DNA of 64,000 bases, from NCBI RefSeq assembly GCF_036350515.1, contig NZ_JAZDUE010000005.1, forward strand, positions 1 through 64,000, written 5' to 3'. The position numbers and the translations under genes were made by a program. This document shows, piece by piece, positions 53,028 through 61,638 of the stretch. Each line of letters opens with the position of its first letter. Position 1 is the first letter of the stretch. Below the pieces are notes generated by a model. The model had not been told where the DNA came from and did not search any database. It saw only the letters and a list, made by a program, of their open reading frames with translations. This DNA comes from Gordonia prachuapensis (GTDB lineage Bacteria; Actinomycetota; Actinomycetes; Mycobacteriales; Mycobacteriaceae).

Positions 53028-53723
53028 ATGAGCCGATTGGACTACGCAGAACTCAACGCCACCATCCGCTACCTGATGTTCTCGGTGTTCGCGGTCCGCC
53101 CCGGCGAACTCGGCACCGACCGTGACCAGGCCAAGGCCGACGCCACGGACTTCTTCAAGTCGCTCGAGGACTCCGGTGTGGTGGTCCGCGGCGTCTACGA
53201 CGTCTCCGGTCTGCGCGCGGACGCGGACTACATGATCTGGTGGCACGCCGAAGAACTCGAGCAGCTGCAGGCCGCCTACGCGAGGTTCCGTCGGGAGACG
53301 GTTCTCGGGCGCGCCAGCGACGCCGTGTGGAGCAACGTGGCGCTGCATCGTCCGGCGGAGTTCAACAAGAGCCACATCCCGGCGTTCCTGGCGGGGGAGG
53401 AACCGGGCAACTACATCTGCGTGTACCCGTTCGTGCGGTCCTACGAGTGGTACCTGCTGCCCGACGAGGAACGCCGCAAGATGCTCGCCGACCACGGCAA
53501 GGCCGCGCGCGCCTACAAGGACGTCCGTGCCAACACGGTGTCGTCGTTCGCGCTCGGCGACTACGAGTGGCTGCTCGCGTTCGAGGCCCCCGAACTGCAC
53601 CGCATCGTCGACCTGATGCGTGACCTGCGTGCCACCGAGGCGCGGCTGCACGTGCGCGAGGAGACCCCGTTCTTCACCGGCCCGCGGGTGGAACCGACCG
53701 CGCTGATCGATTCGCTGCCCTGA
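53028..53723 (+). CDS. hemQ: Coproheme decarboxylase (heme synthase) HemQ
   Basis: A 231-residue chlorite-dismutase-like protein that decarboxylates coproheme to heme b using peroxide. The family core is clear: YLMFSVFAVRPG, DYMIWWHAEELEQLQ, YPFVRSYEWYLLPDEERRKMLADHGKAARAY (the last containing the axial His), and FALGDYEWLLAFEAPELHRIVDLMR. It lacks the distal Arg context of true chlorite dismutases. It follows hemY by 51 bases and probably belongs to the hemE-hemY-hemQ unit. The palindromic repeat array begins 12 bases after its stop. Confidence 0.95.
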   Translation: MSRLDYAELNATIRYLMFSVFAVRPGELGTDRDQAKADATDFFKSLEDSGVVVRGVYDVSGLRADADYMIWWHAEELEQLQAAYARFRRETVLGRASDAVWSNVALHRPAEFNKSHIPAFLAGEEPGNYICVYPFVRSYEWYLLPDEERRKMLADHGKAARAYKDVRANTVSSFALGDYEWLLAFEAPELHRIVDLMRDLRATEARLHVREETPFFTGPRVEPTALIDSLP

Positions 53724-53734
53724 CGCCTGCGCCG

Positions 53735-54416
53735 GTTGAGAAGCGGCGTGCGTACCCCGGTTGAGTGGCCGCGTGCGTACCCCTCGCTGGGTTGAGTGGT
53801 CGCGTGCGTACCCCCCGTTGGTTGAGTAGCGGCGTGCGAGCTTGCGAGCCCGGCGCGTATCGAAACCTGGTGTGGGTGATCTCGATACGCCGACTCGCTG
53901 TCGCTCGCCGGCTACTCGATCGGCGGATGGGACTCGCGCGTACCCCTCGCTGGTTGAGTAGCGGCGTGCGAGCTTGCGAGTCCGGCGCGTATCGAAACCT
54001 GGTGTGGGGGATCTCGATACGCCGACTCGCTGTCGCTCGCTGGCTACTCGATCAGCGGTTGGGGCGTGCGTACCCGTCGTTGGTTGAGTAGCGGCGTGCG
54101 AGCTTGCGAGCCCGGCGCGTATCGAAACCTGGTGTGGGGGATCTCGATACGCCGACTCGCTGTCGCTCGCTGGCTACTCGATCAGCGGTTGGGGGGGGTG
54201 TCGAGGGTGTCTGCTTTGCTGGTTGAGTAGCGGCGTGCGAGCGTGCGAGCCCGGCGCGTATCGAAACCTGGTGCGGGTGATCTCGATACGCCGACTCGCT
54301 GTCGCTCGCCGGCTACTCGATCAGCGGATGGCGTGCCGGCTACTCGATCAGCGGTTGAGGTGCCCGGCTACTCGATCAGCGGTCGGGGTGCTCCGCTACT
54401 CGTTCAGCGGTCGGGG
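53735..54416. repeat. Palindromic repeat array: four full hairpin units flanked by half-units
   Basis: Left arms GTTGAGTAGCGGCGTGCGAGC-like start at 53735, 53760, 53791, 53821, 53953, 54083 and 54222. Right arms GCTACTCGATCAGCGG-like start at 53911, 54043, 54173, 54312, 54339, 54367 and 54395. The four middle left arms each join a right arm through a conserved ~106-bp hairpin centred on GCGTATCGA...TCGATACGC. The first three left arms and last three right arms are unpaired locally. The last three right arms repeat with a 27-28-base step and the final one contains the msrB stop codon. No gene is present; frames here are repeat translations. Confidence 0.9.
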
Positions 54417-54847
54417 GTCGCGGGCTCCAACTTCAGGCTGATCGAGTTGATGCAGTACCGCAGATCGGTGGGAGTGTCGTAGCCCTCACCCTCGAAGACG
54501 TGACCGAGGTGACTGCCGCAGTTGGCGCACAGTACCTCCACGCGGCGCATCCCCAGCGAGTTGTCGGCGCGTTCGATGATCGCGTCGCCGGCGAGCGGGG
54601 AGAAGAACGACGGCCACCCGCAGTGCGATTCGAACTTCTGCTCGCTGCGGAACAGTTCGGCGTCGCACGCACGGCAGCGGTAGACACCGATGGTCGTGGT
54701 GTCGGTGTACTCGCCGGTGAAGGGGGCCTCGGTGCCGGCCTGCCGCAGCACCCGGTATTCCGCCGGTGTCAGCCGTTCACGCCATTGGTCGTCGCTGATC
54801 GACCGGGCGTCGGTGGACTCGGATTCGGCGGGAGTGTTCGGACTCAT
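54404..54847 (-). CDS. msrB: Peptide-methionine (R)-S-oxide reductase
   Basis: A 147-residue MsrB, which repairs methionine-R-sulfoxide in proteins. Two zinc CxxC pairs (YRCRACDAELF and VLCANCGSHLGHVF), the CGWPSFFSPL segment and the late catalytic Cys in DLRYCINSISLKL are all present. Start ATG 54847 overlaps the aftC stop as ATGA, so it is coupled to aftC. Its last codons and stop lie within the final right arm of the repeat array. Confidence 0.95.
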   Translation of the reverse strand: MSPNTPAESESTDARSISDDQWRERLTPAEYRVLRQAGTEAPFTGEYTDTTTIGVYRCRACDAELFRSEQKFESHCGWPSFFSPLAGDAIIERADNSLGMRRVEVLCANCGSHLGHVFEGEGYDTPTDLRYCINSISLKLEPATPDR

Positions 54848-56139
54848 TTCTCCACGGTAGCCACTGCATCGACACCGTCGCCACCGTCGCCACCGTCGCG
54901 CGAACGGTCGGTCAGCGCCGGATCGGCAGCCCCACCGCCGGCGTCGCCGGAGAGCGACGTGACACCGTCGCGGCGCATGTCCAGGTAGCGGAACAGCAGG
55001 GAGCAGAACATTGCGATCATCAGCAGCGACCAGCCCCAGGTCACCTTGTTGTACTCCAGCATCCGGCCGAACGCGATCCATTCCTCGGAGTAGTACGCGT
55101 CGAAGGTCATGCACCCGTAGACGCCGAGCCAGGCCGGCCAGTTGCGCATCGTGGAGCCAGGGAGGAACACGGTCATCAACAGCGGGAACAGCAGCATCGA
55201 GTAGTAGCCCTGGCCGAGCGCACCCACGAGGAACTGGGTGGCGAGCAGGATGCCGCTCGACGTGGCGAGCCACAGCAGTTCGTCGGTCCGCCGGTAGTAG
55301 CGGTACAGGAACCAGAGTCCGAAGATCGCCATCGCCACGAACGCGATCCGCAGAAGCAGCACCAGCCAGTCGGCGACGCCGAAGTAGGCGCCGTTGCCCG
55401 CGATCGAACTGTTGTAGTAGTCGCGCGCCTCGCCGAGATACGGCACGGTCCGCGTCACGAACGATCCGGGATCGGCGATCAGCGGCCACGCGACGATGTT
55501 GAGAATCAGTGGGATACCGATCGCGGTGATCAGTACCCGCCACTGCCGATTGAGCAGCGGCAGCAGAAGCAGCGGGATCAGCACCGGCTTGACCGCGACG
55601 ACCAGGCCGATCGGAACCCCGGCCCACAGGTCTCGGCGGCGCATCATCAACAGCATGAAGGCGAGCATCCCGAGCAGCACGAACGAGTTGAAGTTGGTGA
55701 AGATCAGGGTGTGCGAGACCGTCTCGGTGCTGAAGAAGAAGAACAGGATCACCGGGACCACCCACGAACGCGCGGAGAACCCGAACAGCTTGGCCAGCAG
55801 GAAGGCCGACGCGACCAACGCGACAACGCTGAGCACGATGAAGATCCACCGCGACCGTTCCGGGTCGATCACGGCCATCGGTGCCATGAGCAGAGTCCCG
55901 GACGGGGGGTACAGGTAGTGCGGATCGACGGTGTCGAGATTCTCGGCATAGACCGGCTGACCGTTGAGGAACTGCAACGCGGCCTGGTACACGGGCCGGA
56001 AGTCGTCGGTCCGGTCGCCGTTGACGGCAAGGATGACCGACCGCTGGAAGATCATCATGATGGAGATCGGCCACAGCACCATCGGGATGATCCGCTCAAA
56101 GGTCATCTGCGGATGGAGGTACCTGTCGAGAATCGCCAC
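54844..56139 (-). CDS. aftC: Arabinofuranosyltransferase AftC (GT87, membrane)
   Basis: A 431-residue GT-C-type polytopic membrane protein with about ten hydrophobic helices and the early acidic pair in GDRTDDFRPVYQAALQFL, the expected catalytic loop. Its homologue AftC adds alpha-1,3-arabinofuranose branches to arabinogalactan and lipoarabinomannan from decaprenyl-phosphoarabinose, on the outer face of the membrane. It marks a mycolic-acid-type cell wall. The acidic C-terminal tail (about 395-431) is disordered. Start GTG 56139 with TACGGT 6 bases upstream, so probably leaderless. Confidence 0.9.
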   Translation of the reverse strand: MAILDRYLHPQMTFERIIPMVLWPISIMMIFQRSVILAVNGDRTDDFRPVYQAALQFLNGQPVYAENLDTVDPHYLYPPSGTLLMAPMAVIDPERSRWIFIVLSVVALVASAFLLAKLFGFSARSWVVPVILFFFFSTETVSHTLIFTNFNSFVLLGMLAFMLLMMRRRDLWAGVPIGLVVAVKPVLIPLLLLPLLNRQWRVLITAIGIPLILNIVAWPLIADPGSFVTRTVPYLGEARDYYNSSIAGNGAYFGVADWLVLLLRIAFVAMAIFGLWFLYRYYRRTDELLWLATSSGILLATQFLVGALGQGYYSMLLFPLLMTVFLPGSTMRNWPAWLGVYGCMTFDAYYSEEWIAFGRMLEYNKVTWGWSLLMIAMFCSLLFRYLDMRRDGVTSLSGDAGGGAADPALTDRSRDGGDGGDGVDAVATVEK

Positions 56140-56145
56140 TCGCGA

Positions 56146-56151
56146 ACCGTA
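56146..56151 (-). promoter_or_regulatory. aftC -10 element, leaderless
   Basis: TACGGT on minus, exactly 6 bases before GTG 56139; no ribosome site is present. Confidence 0.6.
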
Positions 56152-56210
56152 CTACGTGCGGGGTGCCGGATCCGCATGCCGTGCGACGTTTCCGCAGGCT
56201 TTGCCGACGC

Positions 56211-57812
56211 TCAGCTGGGGCAGCCGCGGTCGGTCGGTTCGCCGAGCGGCTCGTCGCCCAGATACTGCGCGACGATCTCGGCCGCGCAGGCACTGCGCGC
56301 CAGGACCGAATAGCCGAGCCCGTTCCAGGTCACCCGCGTCGGCGTGGTGCCTGCCTTGATGAACAGACCGCCGAGCGCCTCGGCGCCGCCACCCCCGTTG
56401 ATCGGGTCGTTGGCACCGTCGAGCAGCAACGGATCCACCGGGAGCGCGCTGGGCGGATTCACCGGCGTCGACGACGCCCAGGCGTTGCATCGCATGAGCG
56501 ACAGGGCGCTGTCCGCGCCGGTCAACGGGTTCTGTCGGGACCACGAGTCGATCAGGCCGGGGATCTCGTTCTGGCCGACCGGACCGCTGACGTCGTTGCA
56601 GCGCGACACCAGTTGGCCGTCGGTGATGCGGAGCGTCGCGGCCCGGTCGGCGAGCCGAGTGAGTGCCCCGACGTCGCCGCGGTCGGCGGCGGCGATGGCT
56701 GCCGCCAGTTCGGTTACCGATTCCGGCCGGTCGGTGGCCAGGGCCAGCGACGTGGTGATCGCGGACAGGGCCTCGGTGTCCGAGAGTCCGCCGAGATCAC
56801 CGGCGCGCCCCTTGGCGAGGACGCCGGCGATCCGGGCGGTGCCGTCGGCACCGAGCGGACACGACCCGGTCGCGTTGCAGCGCTGGGCGAAAGTCCGCAG
56901 CGCTGCCTGGACGCCGGTGGCGCGCAACGCGGCACGGTCGCGGGCGTTGGCGCCGAACGGAGTGGGGGTGTCGAGGATGATCCGTCCGGCGCGACCGGAG
57001 AAGTTGCCGGCGTAGGCGAGAACCACGTCGGACCCTTCGCCCACGCCGACGAGCGCGAGCTGGTCGACGCCCCAGGCGATGCGCAGCGCCTCGATGTCGG
57101 CAGCGGCGAACGCCTCGCCGAAGTCGAGCTGGTGCGGGTCGAGCGTCTCGGTGCAGCCGTCGGACGCCGACGACGCGGCACGTGCCAGACGGTCGACCCG
57201 CTGCTCCTGCGACGCCGGCCCCTCGGCCAACCCGTTGCTGAGCATCGCGGCGCGCTCGAACCGCGTCATGCAGTCGATCTCGCTGCTCGCCGCGCTGCCA
57301 CGTCGGTCGACCGCGACCACCGGATGCCGGGCCAGCACGGACCGGCCGGGACTGGTCGCCAGCATCATCAGCGTCCGCGAGGACGGCACGTCGGACCCGG
57401 ATGTGAGCACCAGCGGCGGCGCGTCGGCGGGAGTGGCCTCGACGCGTGCGCGGGTGAGCGCGACGGTGAGGGTGTCGCCGGTCGGGCGGTACGGGTTGAC
57501 CGGGACGCTCAGCTCCGCACACTCGACGGAGACACCGCCCGGCGCATCGATGCCCCACCGTCCGGCGGACTCCCGCGCGCAGTCGGTCCAGTCCAGTTCG
57601 TTGCGGGGCGCCTGGATCGGTGGCGGTCCGGCAGGCGCCGACGACGACGTCGGCGCCTCGGCGGCACCGTCGCCGCCGGTGACCACGTCGGGTCCGGGGT
57701 CCGGGCCCACCGCGCACGAGCTGACGCCGACGATGGTCACGGTCGCCGCGGCCACCGACAGCACCGCGGCGCGCCACCGACCACTGGCCTTCCGCCGGGG
57801 TGCTCGTCGCAT
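56211..57812 (-). CDS. Secreted lipoprotein of the TAP-like alpha/beta-hydrolase family
   Basis: A 533-residue exported protein. A type II signal (basic MRRAPRRK, hydrophobic core, lipobox VSSC with Cys near 33) is followed by a Ser/Pro/Ala linker. The core resembles tripeptidyl-aminopeptidase-like serine hydrolases: PPLVLTSGSD, AVDRRGSAASS, and an elbow LVGVGEGSDVVLAYA followed by GRIILDTPTPFG. The elbow reads GxGEGS where catalytic relatives have GxSxG, so the usual nucleophile Ser is Gly. The C-terminal TAP-like domain (DPLLLDGANDPIN) is present. Syntenic with Rv2672. Start ATG 57812. Confidence 0.83.
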   Translation of the reverse strand: MRRAPRRKASGRWRAAVLSVAAATVTIVGVSSCAVGPDPGPDVVTGGDGAAEAPTSSSAPAGPPPIQAPRNELDWTDCARESAGRWGIDAPGGVSVECAELSVPVNPYRPTGDTLTVALTRARVEATPADAPPLVLTSGSDVPSSRTLMMLATSPGRSVLARHPVVAVDRRGSAASSEIDCMTRFERAAMLSNGLAEGPASQEQRVDRLARAASSASDGCTETLDPHQLDFGEAFAAADIEALRIAWGVDQLALVGVGEGSDVVLAYAGNFSGRAGRIILDTPTPFGANARDRAALRATGVQAALRTFAQRCNATGSCPLGADGTARIAGVLAKGRAGDLGGLSDTEALSAITTSLALATDRPESVTELAAAIAAADRGDVGALTRLADRAATLRITDGQLVSRCNDVSGPVGQNEIPGLIDSWSRQNPLTGADSALSLMRCNAWASSTPVNPPSALPVDPLLLDGANDPINGGGGAEALGGLFIKAGTTPTRVTWNGLGYSVLARSACAAEIVAQYLGDEPLGEPTDRGCPS

Positions 57813-57883
57813 GACCGCGAGCCTAGTCAACGGTTCCGGTGCCGCGACCGAGCCGGTGCGGCGCACAGTTCGATCCAGTGGCG

Positions 57884-58675
57884 TCACGCATCGTCGGCGC
57901 TCGCCCGGACCCAGCGGGTGAACACGAACCCGTCGTCGTCGGTGATGAACGAGTCCGGCCGCATCCGACGGAGTTCGGCCGGCCCGTCGCCCCCGATGAT
58001 CCGCCCCGCGTCGCCGCCGACCAGAGTGGGACTGGTGGTGACGCACAACTCGTCGAGCACATCAGCGGCGACCAGCGCCCCCAGCAGCGACGGGCCGCCC
58101 TCGCTCAATACGCGAATCCACCCACGCTCGGCGCACACGTCCAGCACCGTCGGCACGTCGACGGTGTCCGCGCCGCAGTCGATGAGCGTGGCGCCCGCGT
58201 CGGCCAGCGCCGACCGGCGATCGGCGGGCGCCGACTCGCAGGTCAGGACCACCGTGTCCGCATGTGCCAGTGGGGGATAGTCGTCGGGTATCGACAGCGA
58301 TCTCGACAGTAGGGCGAGCGCTGGCGCAGGGGCCTGTTCGCGGGCCGCGCGGTCGGTGGCGAACGCGTCGTCGGGCGAGGGCTGGCGATACCCCTCGGTG
58401 ACCGCGGTGCTCGCACCGACCAGGACGACGTCGGCCAGCGCCCGCAACACGCGGAACACCACCTTGTCGCCGGGTCCGCCGAGGCCGCCGGACCTGCCGT
58501 CGACGGTGACCGCGCCGTCGATCGAGCTGACCATGTTCGCCCGAACGCAGGGCCGCGGCAGGCCGGGGGGCGACGACGGTCGCGGTGGGTAGGCGTACTG
58601 CTCGGCGAGCCACCGCAGCGTCGCGGCCTCGTCGTCGGCGGATGTGAGTTGGGTCGCTTTCTGTAGACCGAACAT
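57884..58675 (-). CDS. RibD C-terminal-like pyrimidine/flavin-pathway reductase
   Basis: A 263-residue NADPH-dependent reductase of the RibD_C/DHFR-like fold: CVRANMVSSIDGAVTVDGRSGGLGGPGDKVVFRVLRALADVVLVGAST, then RVLSEGGPSLLGALVAADVLDELCVTTSPTLVGG. It matches 5-amino-6-(5-phosphoribosylamino)uracil reductase domains but has no deaminase domain. The Mtb homologue Rv2671 has been described as a RibD-like protein able to act as a dihydrofolate reductase. Start ATG 58675; the frame opens 30 codons upstream, antisense to the ZapE-like gene. Divergent from that gene across 37 bases. Confidence 0.86.
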   Translation of the reverse strand: MFGLQKATQLTSADDEAATLRWLAEQYAYPPRPSSPPGLPRPCVRANMVSSIDGAVTVDGRSGGLGGPGDKVVFRVLRALADVVLVGASTAVTEGYRQPSPDDAFATDRAAREQAPAPALALLSRSLSIPDDYPPLAHADTVVLTCESAPADRRSALADAGATLIDCGADTVDVPTVLDVCAERGWIRVLSEGGPSLLGALVAADVLDELCVTTSPTLVGGDAGRIIGGDGPAELRRMRPDSFITDDDGFVFTRWVRASADDA

Positions 58676-58712
58676 GCGTCCATCATGGCCGAGGTCGATA
58701 CGCTGCCTATCT

Positions 58713-59726
58713 ATGACCGCACGACTATGCGACCGCAACCCGACGGTCGCACCCGAGGCGCTCATCGGCGAGATGGTGCCCCCGTCGACGTTCGACTCGG
58801 TCAGCTTCGACTCCTACATCCCCGACCCGGCCGAACCCTCCCAGGCCGAGGCCGTGGCCAAGGCCCGTGACTTCGTCGCCCGGGCGGGCAAGGTCCGCGG
58901 CGGCAAGCGTGGACTGTTCTCCCGCAAGTCGACGGGGCAGGGGATCGGGCTCTACCTCGACGGCGGATTCGGTGTCGGCAAGACCCACCTGTTGGCCTCG
59001 ATCTACCACTCGCTTCCGGAGCCGAAGGCGTTCGCCACGTTCGTCGAGGTCACCCATGTGGTCGGTGCGCTCGGATTCGTCAACGCCGTCGAACGCCTGT
59101 CGGAACACACCGTGCTGTGCATCGACGAGTTCGAACTCGACGACCCCGGTGACACCATGCTGGTGTCGCGGCTGCTGACCGAGCTCACCGCCAAGGGGGT
59201 GTCGATTGCCGCGACGTCGAACACGTTGCCCGGGCAGCTCGGCGAGGGACGGTTTGCCGCGCAGGACTTCCTGCGGGAGATCCGCAAACTGTCGTCGGTG
59301 TTCGAGACCATTCGTGTCGACGGCCCGGACTATCGTCACCGTGATCTGCCGCCGGCGCCGGAACCGCGCACCGACGCCGAACTGAAAGAGTTGGCCGACG
59401 CCACCCAGGGCGCAACGCTCGACGGCTTCGACGAACTGTGCGAGCACCTGAGTACCCTGCATCCGTCGAAGTACAAGGACCTCGTCGACGGGGTGTCTCT
59501 GGTGTGCATCCGTGATGTGCATCCGGCGCAGGATCAGTCGGTGGCGCTGCGCATCGTGGTGCTGGCCGACCGTCTGTACGACGCGAACATCCCGGTCACC
59601 GTGTCCGGCAACAAGCTCGACGAGATCTTCACCGAAGAGATGCTCGCCGGCGGGTATCGCAAGAAGTACCTGCGCGCGACGTCACGCCTGCTGGCGTTGT
59701 CGCGGTTCGCGGAGTCCGCGGTCTGA
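58713..59726 (+). CDS. zapE: ZapE/AFG1-family AAA+ ATPase
   Basis: A 337-residue ATPase: Walker A GGFGVGKTHLLASIYH (near 86), Walker B VLCIDEFELDDPGDTML, sensor region IAATSNTLPGQLGEGRFAAQDFLREI and a C-terminal VTVSGNKLDEIF...KKYLRATSRLLAL. AFG1/LACE1/ZapE proteins act in division or membrane-protein quality control; the role in Actinobacteria is not settled. Start ATG 58713, with TACGCT 8 bases upstream, so a leaderless mRNA is plausible. The upstream frame extension is antisense to the RibD-like gene. Confidence 0.9.
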   Translation: MTARLCDRNPTVAPEALIGEMVPPSTFDSVSFDSYIPDPAEPSQAEAVAKARDFVARAGKVRGGKRGLFSRKSTGQGIGLYLDGGFGVGKTHLLASIYHSLPEPKAFATFVEVTHVVGALGFVNAVERLSEHTVLCIDEFELDDPGDTMLVSRLLTELTAKGVSIAATSNTLPGQLGEGRFAAQDFLREIRKLSSVFETIRVDGPDYRHRDLPPAPEPRTDAELKELADATQGATLDGFDELCEHLSTLHPSKYKDLVDGVSLVCIRDVHPAQDQSVALRIVVLADRLYDANIPVTVSGNKLDEIFTEEMLAGGYRKKYLRATSRLLALSRFAESAV

Positions 59727-59730
59727 TCGG

Positions 59731-60291
59731 TCAGTCCAACGGCTGCACATAGATGTAGTCGTGCTCGATGCTGCCGTTGAGGTCGAAGGTCTTGACACCC
59801 GACCGACGGAATCCCATCTTCTCGTAGAACCGTTGCGCGCGTTCGTTTTCCTGATTCACGCCGAGCCAGGCCAGCACGCTGCCACGCTCTCGGGCGAGTC
59901 GGAGCGCGGCATCCATCAGCGCGTGCGACGGGGGTGAGGTGCGGCCGCGTGCGTGATGATCGGCCGCGACATACATCTTCGAGACCTCGGTGACCGGCCG
60001 TCGGGTCACCACCGCTGCCACATCCGGGTGCGTGGGTGCCGTGTGCACGACGAGGCAGTAACCGATCACGTCGCCGCCGATGCCGTCGCGTGCCACGAGC
60101 ACATCACGATCGGCCGCGACGATGTGGCCGGCGAAGCTGTCCGCATCGAGGTTCGACGTGACGAACGCGGCGATGTCCTCGGCGGTCGAGTGCGGTGGAC
60201 ACGCCAGCGGGAACGTGGCCGCCGCCAACGCCGCGACATCCGGAGCGTGCACGGCGTCGGTGACGATCTCGATCAGCGCGGGCTCTGGCAC
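59731..60291 (-). CDS. GNAT-family N-acetyltransferase
   Basis: A 186-residue GNAT. The acetyl-CoA region is VSKMYVAADHHARGRTSPPSHALMDAALRLA (a variant R/Q-x-x-G-x-G/A loop) and the C-terminal LGVNQENERAQRFYEKMGFRRSGVKTFDL is classic. The substrate is unknown. Syntenic with Rv2669. Start GTG 60291, with TAGGCT (60298-60303, minus) 6 bases upstream: probably leaderless. It converges with the ZapE-like gene, 4 bases between stops. Confidence 0.9.
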   Translation of the reverse strand: MPEPALIEIVTDAVHAPDVAALAAATFPLACPPHSTAEDIAAFVTSNLDADSFAGHIVAADRDVLVARDGIGGDVIGYCLVVHTAPTHPDVAAVVTRRPVTEVSKMYVAADHHARGRTSPPSHALMDAALRLARERGSVLAWLGVNQENERAQRFYEKMGFRRSGVKTFDLNGSIEHDYIYVQPLD

Positions 60292-60297
60292 GCCCGC

Positions 60298-60303
60298 AGC
60301 CTA
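60298..60303 (-). promoter_or_regulatory. GNAT gene -10 element, leaderless
   Basis: TAGGCT on minus, exactly 6 bases before GTG 60291. Confidence 0.6.
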
Positions 60304-60334
60304 CGCCGCCGGCGCGGGCAGGCGCCGGCCGGCG

Positions 60335-60973
60335 TCACTCGCCGGCGAGGTCCGCGGAAAGATCGGCGACCTGCACGTCGTCTGGGATCTCGACCTCCGC
60401 GATGCGCTCGGGTACGTCGTCGAATTCGAGACGCAGGGCCTTGCACATGGTCGCGTGCATGTCGTACATCGCGGTGATGTAGGTGAGTTGGAGGATCTCC
60501 GCCGGCGGCAGGTGTTCGCGCAGCACCTCGAACACCCCGTCTGGGACGCGTCCCCCGTCGAGCACGAGCCCGTCGGTGTAGGCCAGTACGGCGCGTTCGA
60601 GCGGGGTGAACAGGTCGCTGACCTGCCAGGCCGGGATGGCCGCGATCTTCTCCTCGGGCATGCCCAGCGACCGCATCTGTTTGCAGTGTTGGGAGAAGAC
60701 GAACTGACTGCCGCGCGCGAAACCCGCACGGCCCTGACCGAGTTCGCGCAGCAGCGGGTCGACGGTGGCACCCCGATAGAGGGCGAATCCGCGCACGGCA
60801 TGCCCGAAGACGTCTGGGTCGTTGGCGAACACGGTCCACCAGTCGCCGGGCGTCGCGTGGATCGTGCCGTGGTCGACCGCCGGGTCCTTGTCCGGGCCGA
60901 AAAGCCGGTCGTAGAAGAAGAGGATCTTCTCGTCGGTGACGTCGGCTCGGTGGACTTCGGGAAGGCGTGGCAT
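60335..60973 (-). CDS. Carboxymuconolactone decarboxylase/AhpD-like protein
   Basis: A 212-residue protein of the CMD/AhpD superfamily. The central helix pair RELGQGRAGFARGSQFVFSQHCKQMRSLGMPEEKIAAI carries a His-Cys in the position of the family's redox/catalytic Cys region, but only one Cys of the AhpD CxxC is seen. A repeat-like second half (LTPLERAVLAYTDGLV, LQLTYITAMYDMHATMCKALRLEF) follows. It may be a decarboxylase-like or hydroperoxide-reducing enzyme. Start ATG 60973 with GAGAGGAA upstream. It lies 46 bases after the VOC gene and probably shares its transcript. Confidence 0.85.
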   Translation of the reverse strand: MPRLPEVHRADVTDEKILFFYDRLFGPDKDPAVDHGTIHATPGDWWTVFANDPDVFGHAVRGFALYRGATVDPLLRELGQGRAGFARGSQFVFSQHCKQMRSLGMPEEKIAAIPAWQVSDLFTPLERAVLAYTDGLVLDGGRVPDGVFEVLREHLPPAEILQLTYITAMYDMHATMCKALRLEFDDVPERIAEVEIPDDVQVADLSADLAGE

Positions 60974-61019
60974 CTGTTCCTCTCGGATGATCGATCGTGC
61001 CGGTCAGGGCGTGTGCGGG

Positions 61020-61586
61020 TCAGGGGGCGGTGTGGGCGTGGCGGTCGGCTGCCGTCTTGGGTTCGTGGGCCACGTCGGCGGCCGTGAATTCTCGGGTCCA
61101 GCAGGCGAACTCGAGCAGTACACCGTCGGGGTCCTGGAAGTAGAAGGACCGGACGAACGTGCCGGGGTGGACGTGTCGGGACACTCCGGCGGGACTGTCG
61201 TCGTGGTTGAGAACGGGGCTGACCGCGACTCCGGCCGCTTCGAGGCGGGTGCGGTAGTTGTCGAACTCCTCTGGGGGCACGGCGAACGCGACGTGGTTCA
61301 TGGAACCCACGGCGCTGGCGAGCTCGCCCTCATCCGGGCGGCCTTTGGGCGCGGCGATCCCGGGTGCGGCGTCGGGGGAATCGGCCAGCCAGAAGAACGC
61401 GACGGTGTTGCCGCCGCCGCAGTCGAAGAAGAAGTGCTGACCGAGTCCGGCGGGCAGGTCGAGGGTCTTGACCAGCGGCATGCCCAGGACCCCGGAATAG
61501 AAGTCGATCGTGCGGCGCATGTCGGCGCACACCAGGGCCAGATGGTTGATTCCGCGTAGTTCGAACGTGGTGTTCTGGGGGGACAT
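61020..61586 (-). CDS. VOC-family (glyoxalase/extradiol dioxygenase fold) protein
   Basis: A 188-residue two-repeat VOC protein. First half: GINHLALVCADMRRTIDFYSGVLGMPLVKTL; second half: GSMNHVAFAVPPEEFDNYRTRLEAAGV, then RSFYFQDPDGVLLEFACWT. His and Glu residues at the usual metal positions (NHLAL, NHVAF, LLEF) are present. It could be a dioxygenase, isomerase or lyase. Start ATG 61586 with AAGGAG upstream. It is divergent from the TetR gene with a shared operator, and heads a VOC-CMD operon. Confidence 0.87.
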   Translation of the reverse strand: MSPQNTTFELRGINHLALVCADMRRTIDFYSGVLGMPLVKTLDLPAGLGQHFFFDCGGGNTVAFFWLADSPDAAPGIAAPKGRPDEGELASAVGSMNHVAFAVPPEEFDNYRTRLEAAGVAVSPVLNHDDSPAGVSRHVHPGTFVRSFYFQDPDGVLLEFACWTREFTAADVAHEPKTAADRHAHTAP

Positions 61587-61610
61587 CGGAACTCCTTGTC
61601 GAGGTGGGTA

Positions 61611-61629
61611 TGACTTGACGGTCATGTCA
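61611..61629. promoter_or_regulatory. TetR-type operator in the VOC/TetR divergent region
   Basis: TGACTTGAC (61611-61619), one base, GTCATGTCA (61621-61629): arms match at 8 of 9 positions. Within it TGACG-N4-TGTCA (61616-61629) has the same layout as TGACA-N4-TGTCA before the cyclase-family gene. It covers the in-frame ATG at 61624, favouring a downstream start for the regulator. Confidence 0.6.
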
Positions 61630-61638
61630 GCCTGGTGG

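Noticed and set aside
53735..54416. CRISPR array
   Set aside because: The units are ~106-bp palindromes with 130-139-bp spacing and conserved interiors, not short repeats with unique spacers, and there are no cas genes nearby.
53765..54482. Frames encoding SSGVRACEPGAYRNLV repeats
   Set aside because: These are translations of the palindromic DNA repeat, differ between units by frame, and have no ribosome sites.
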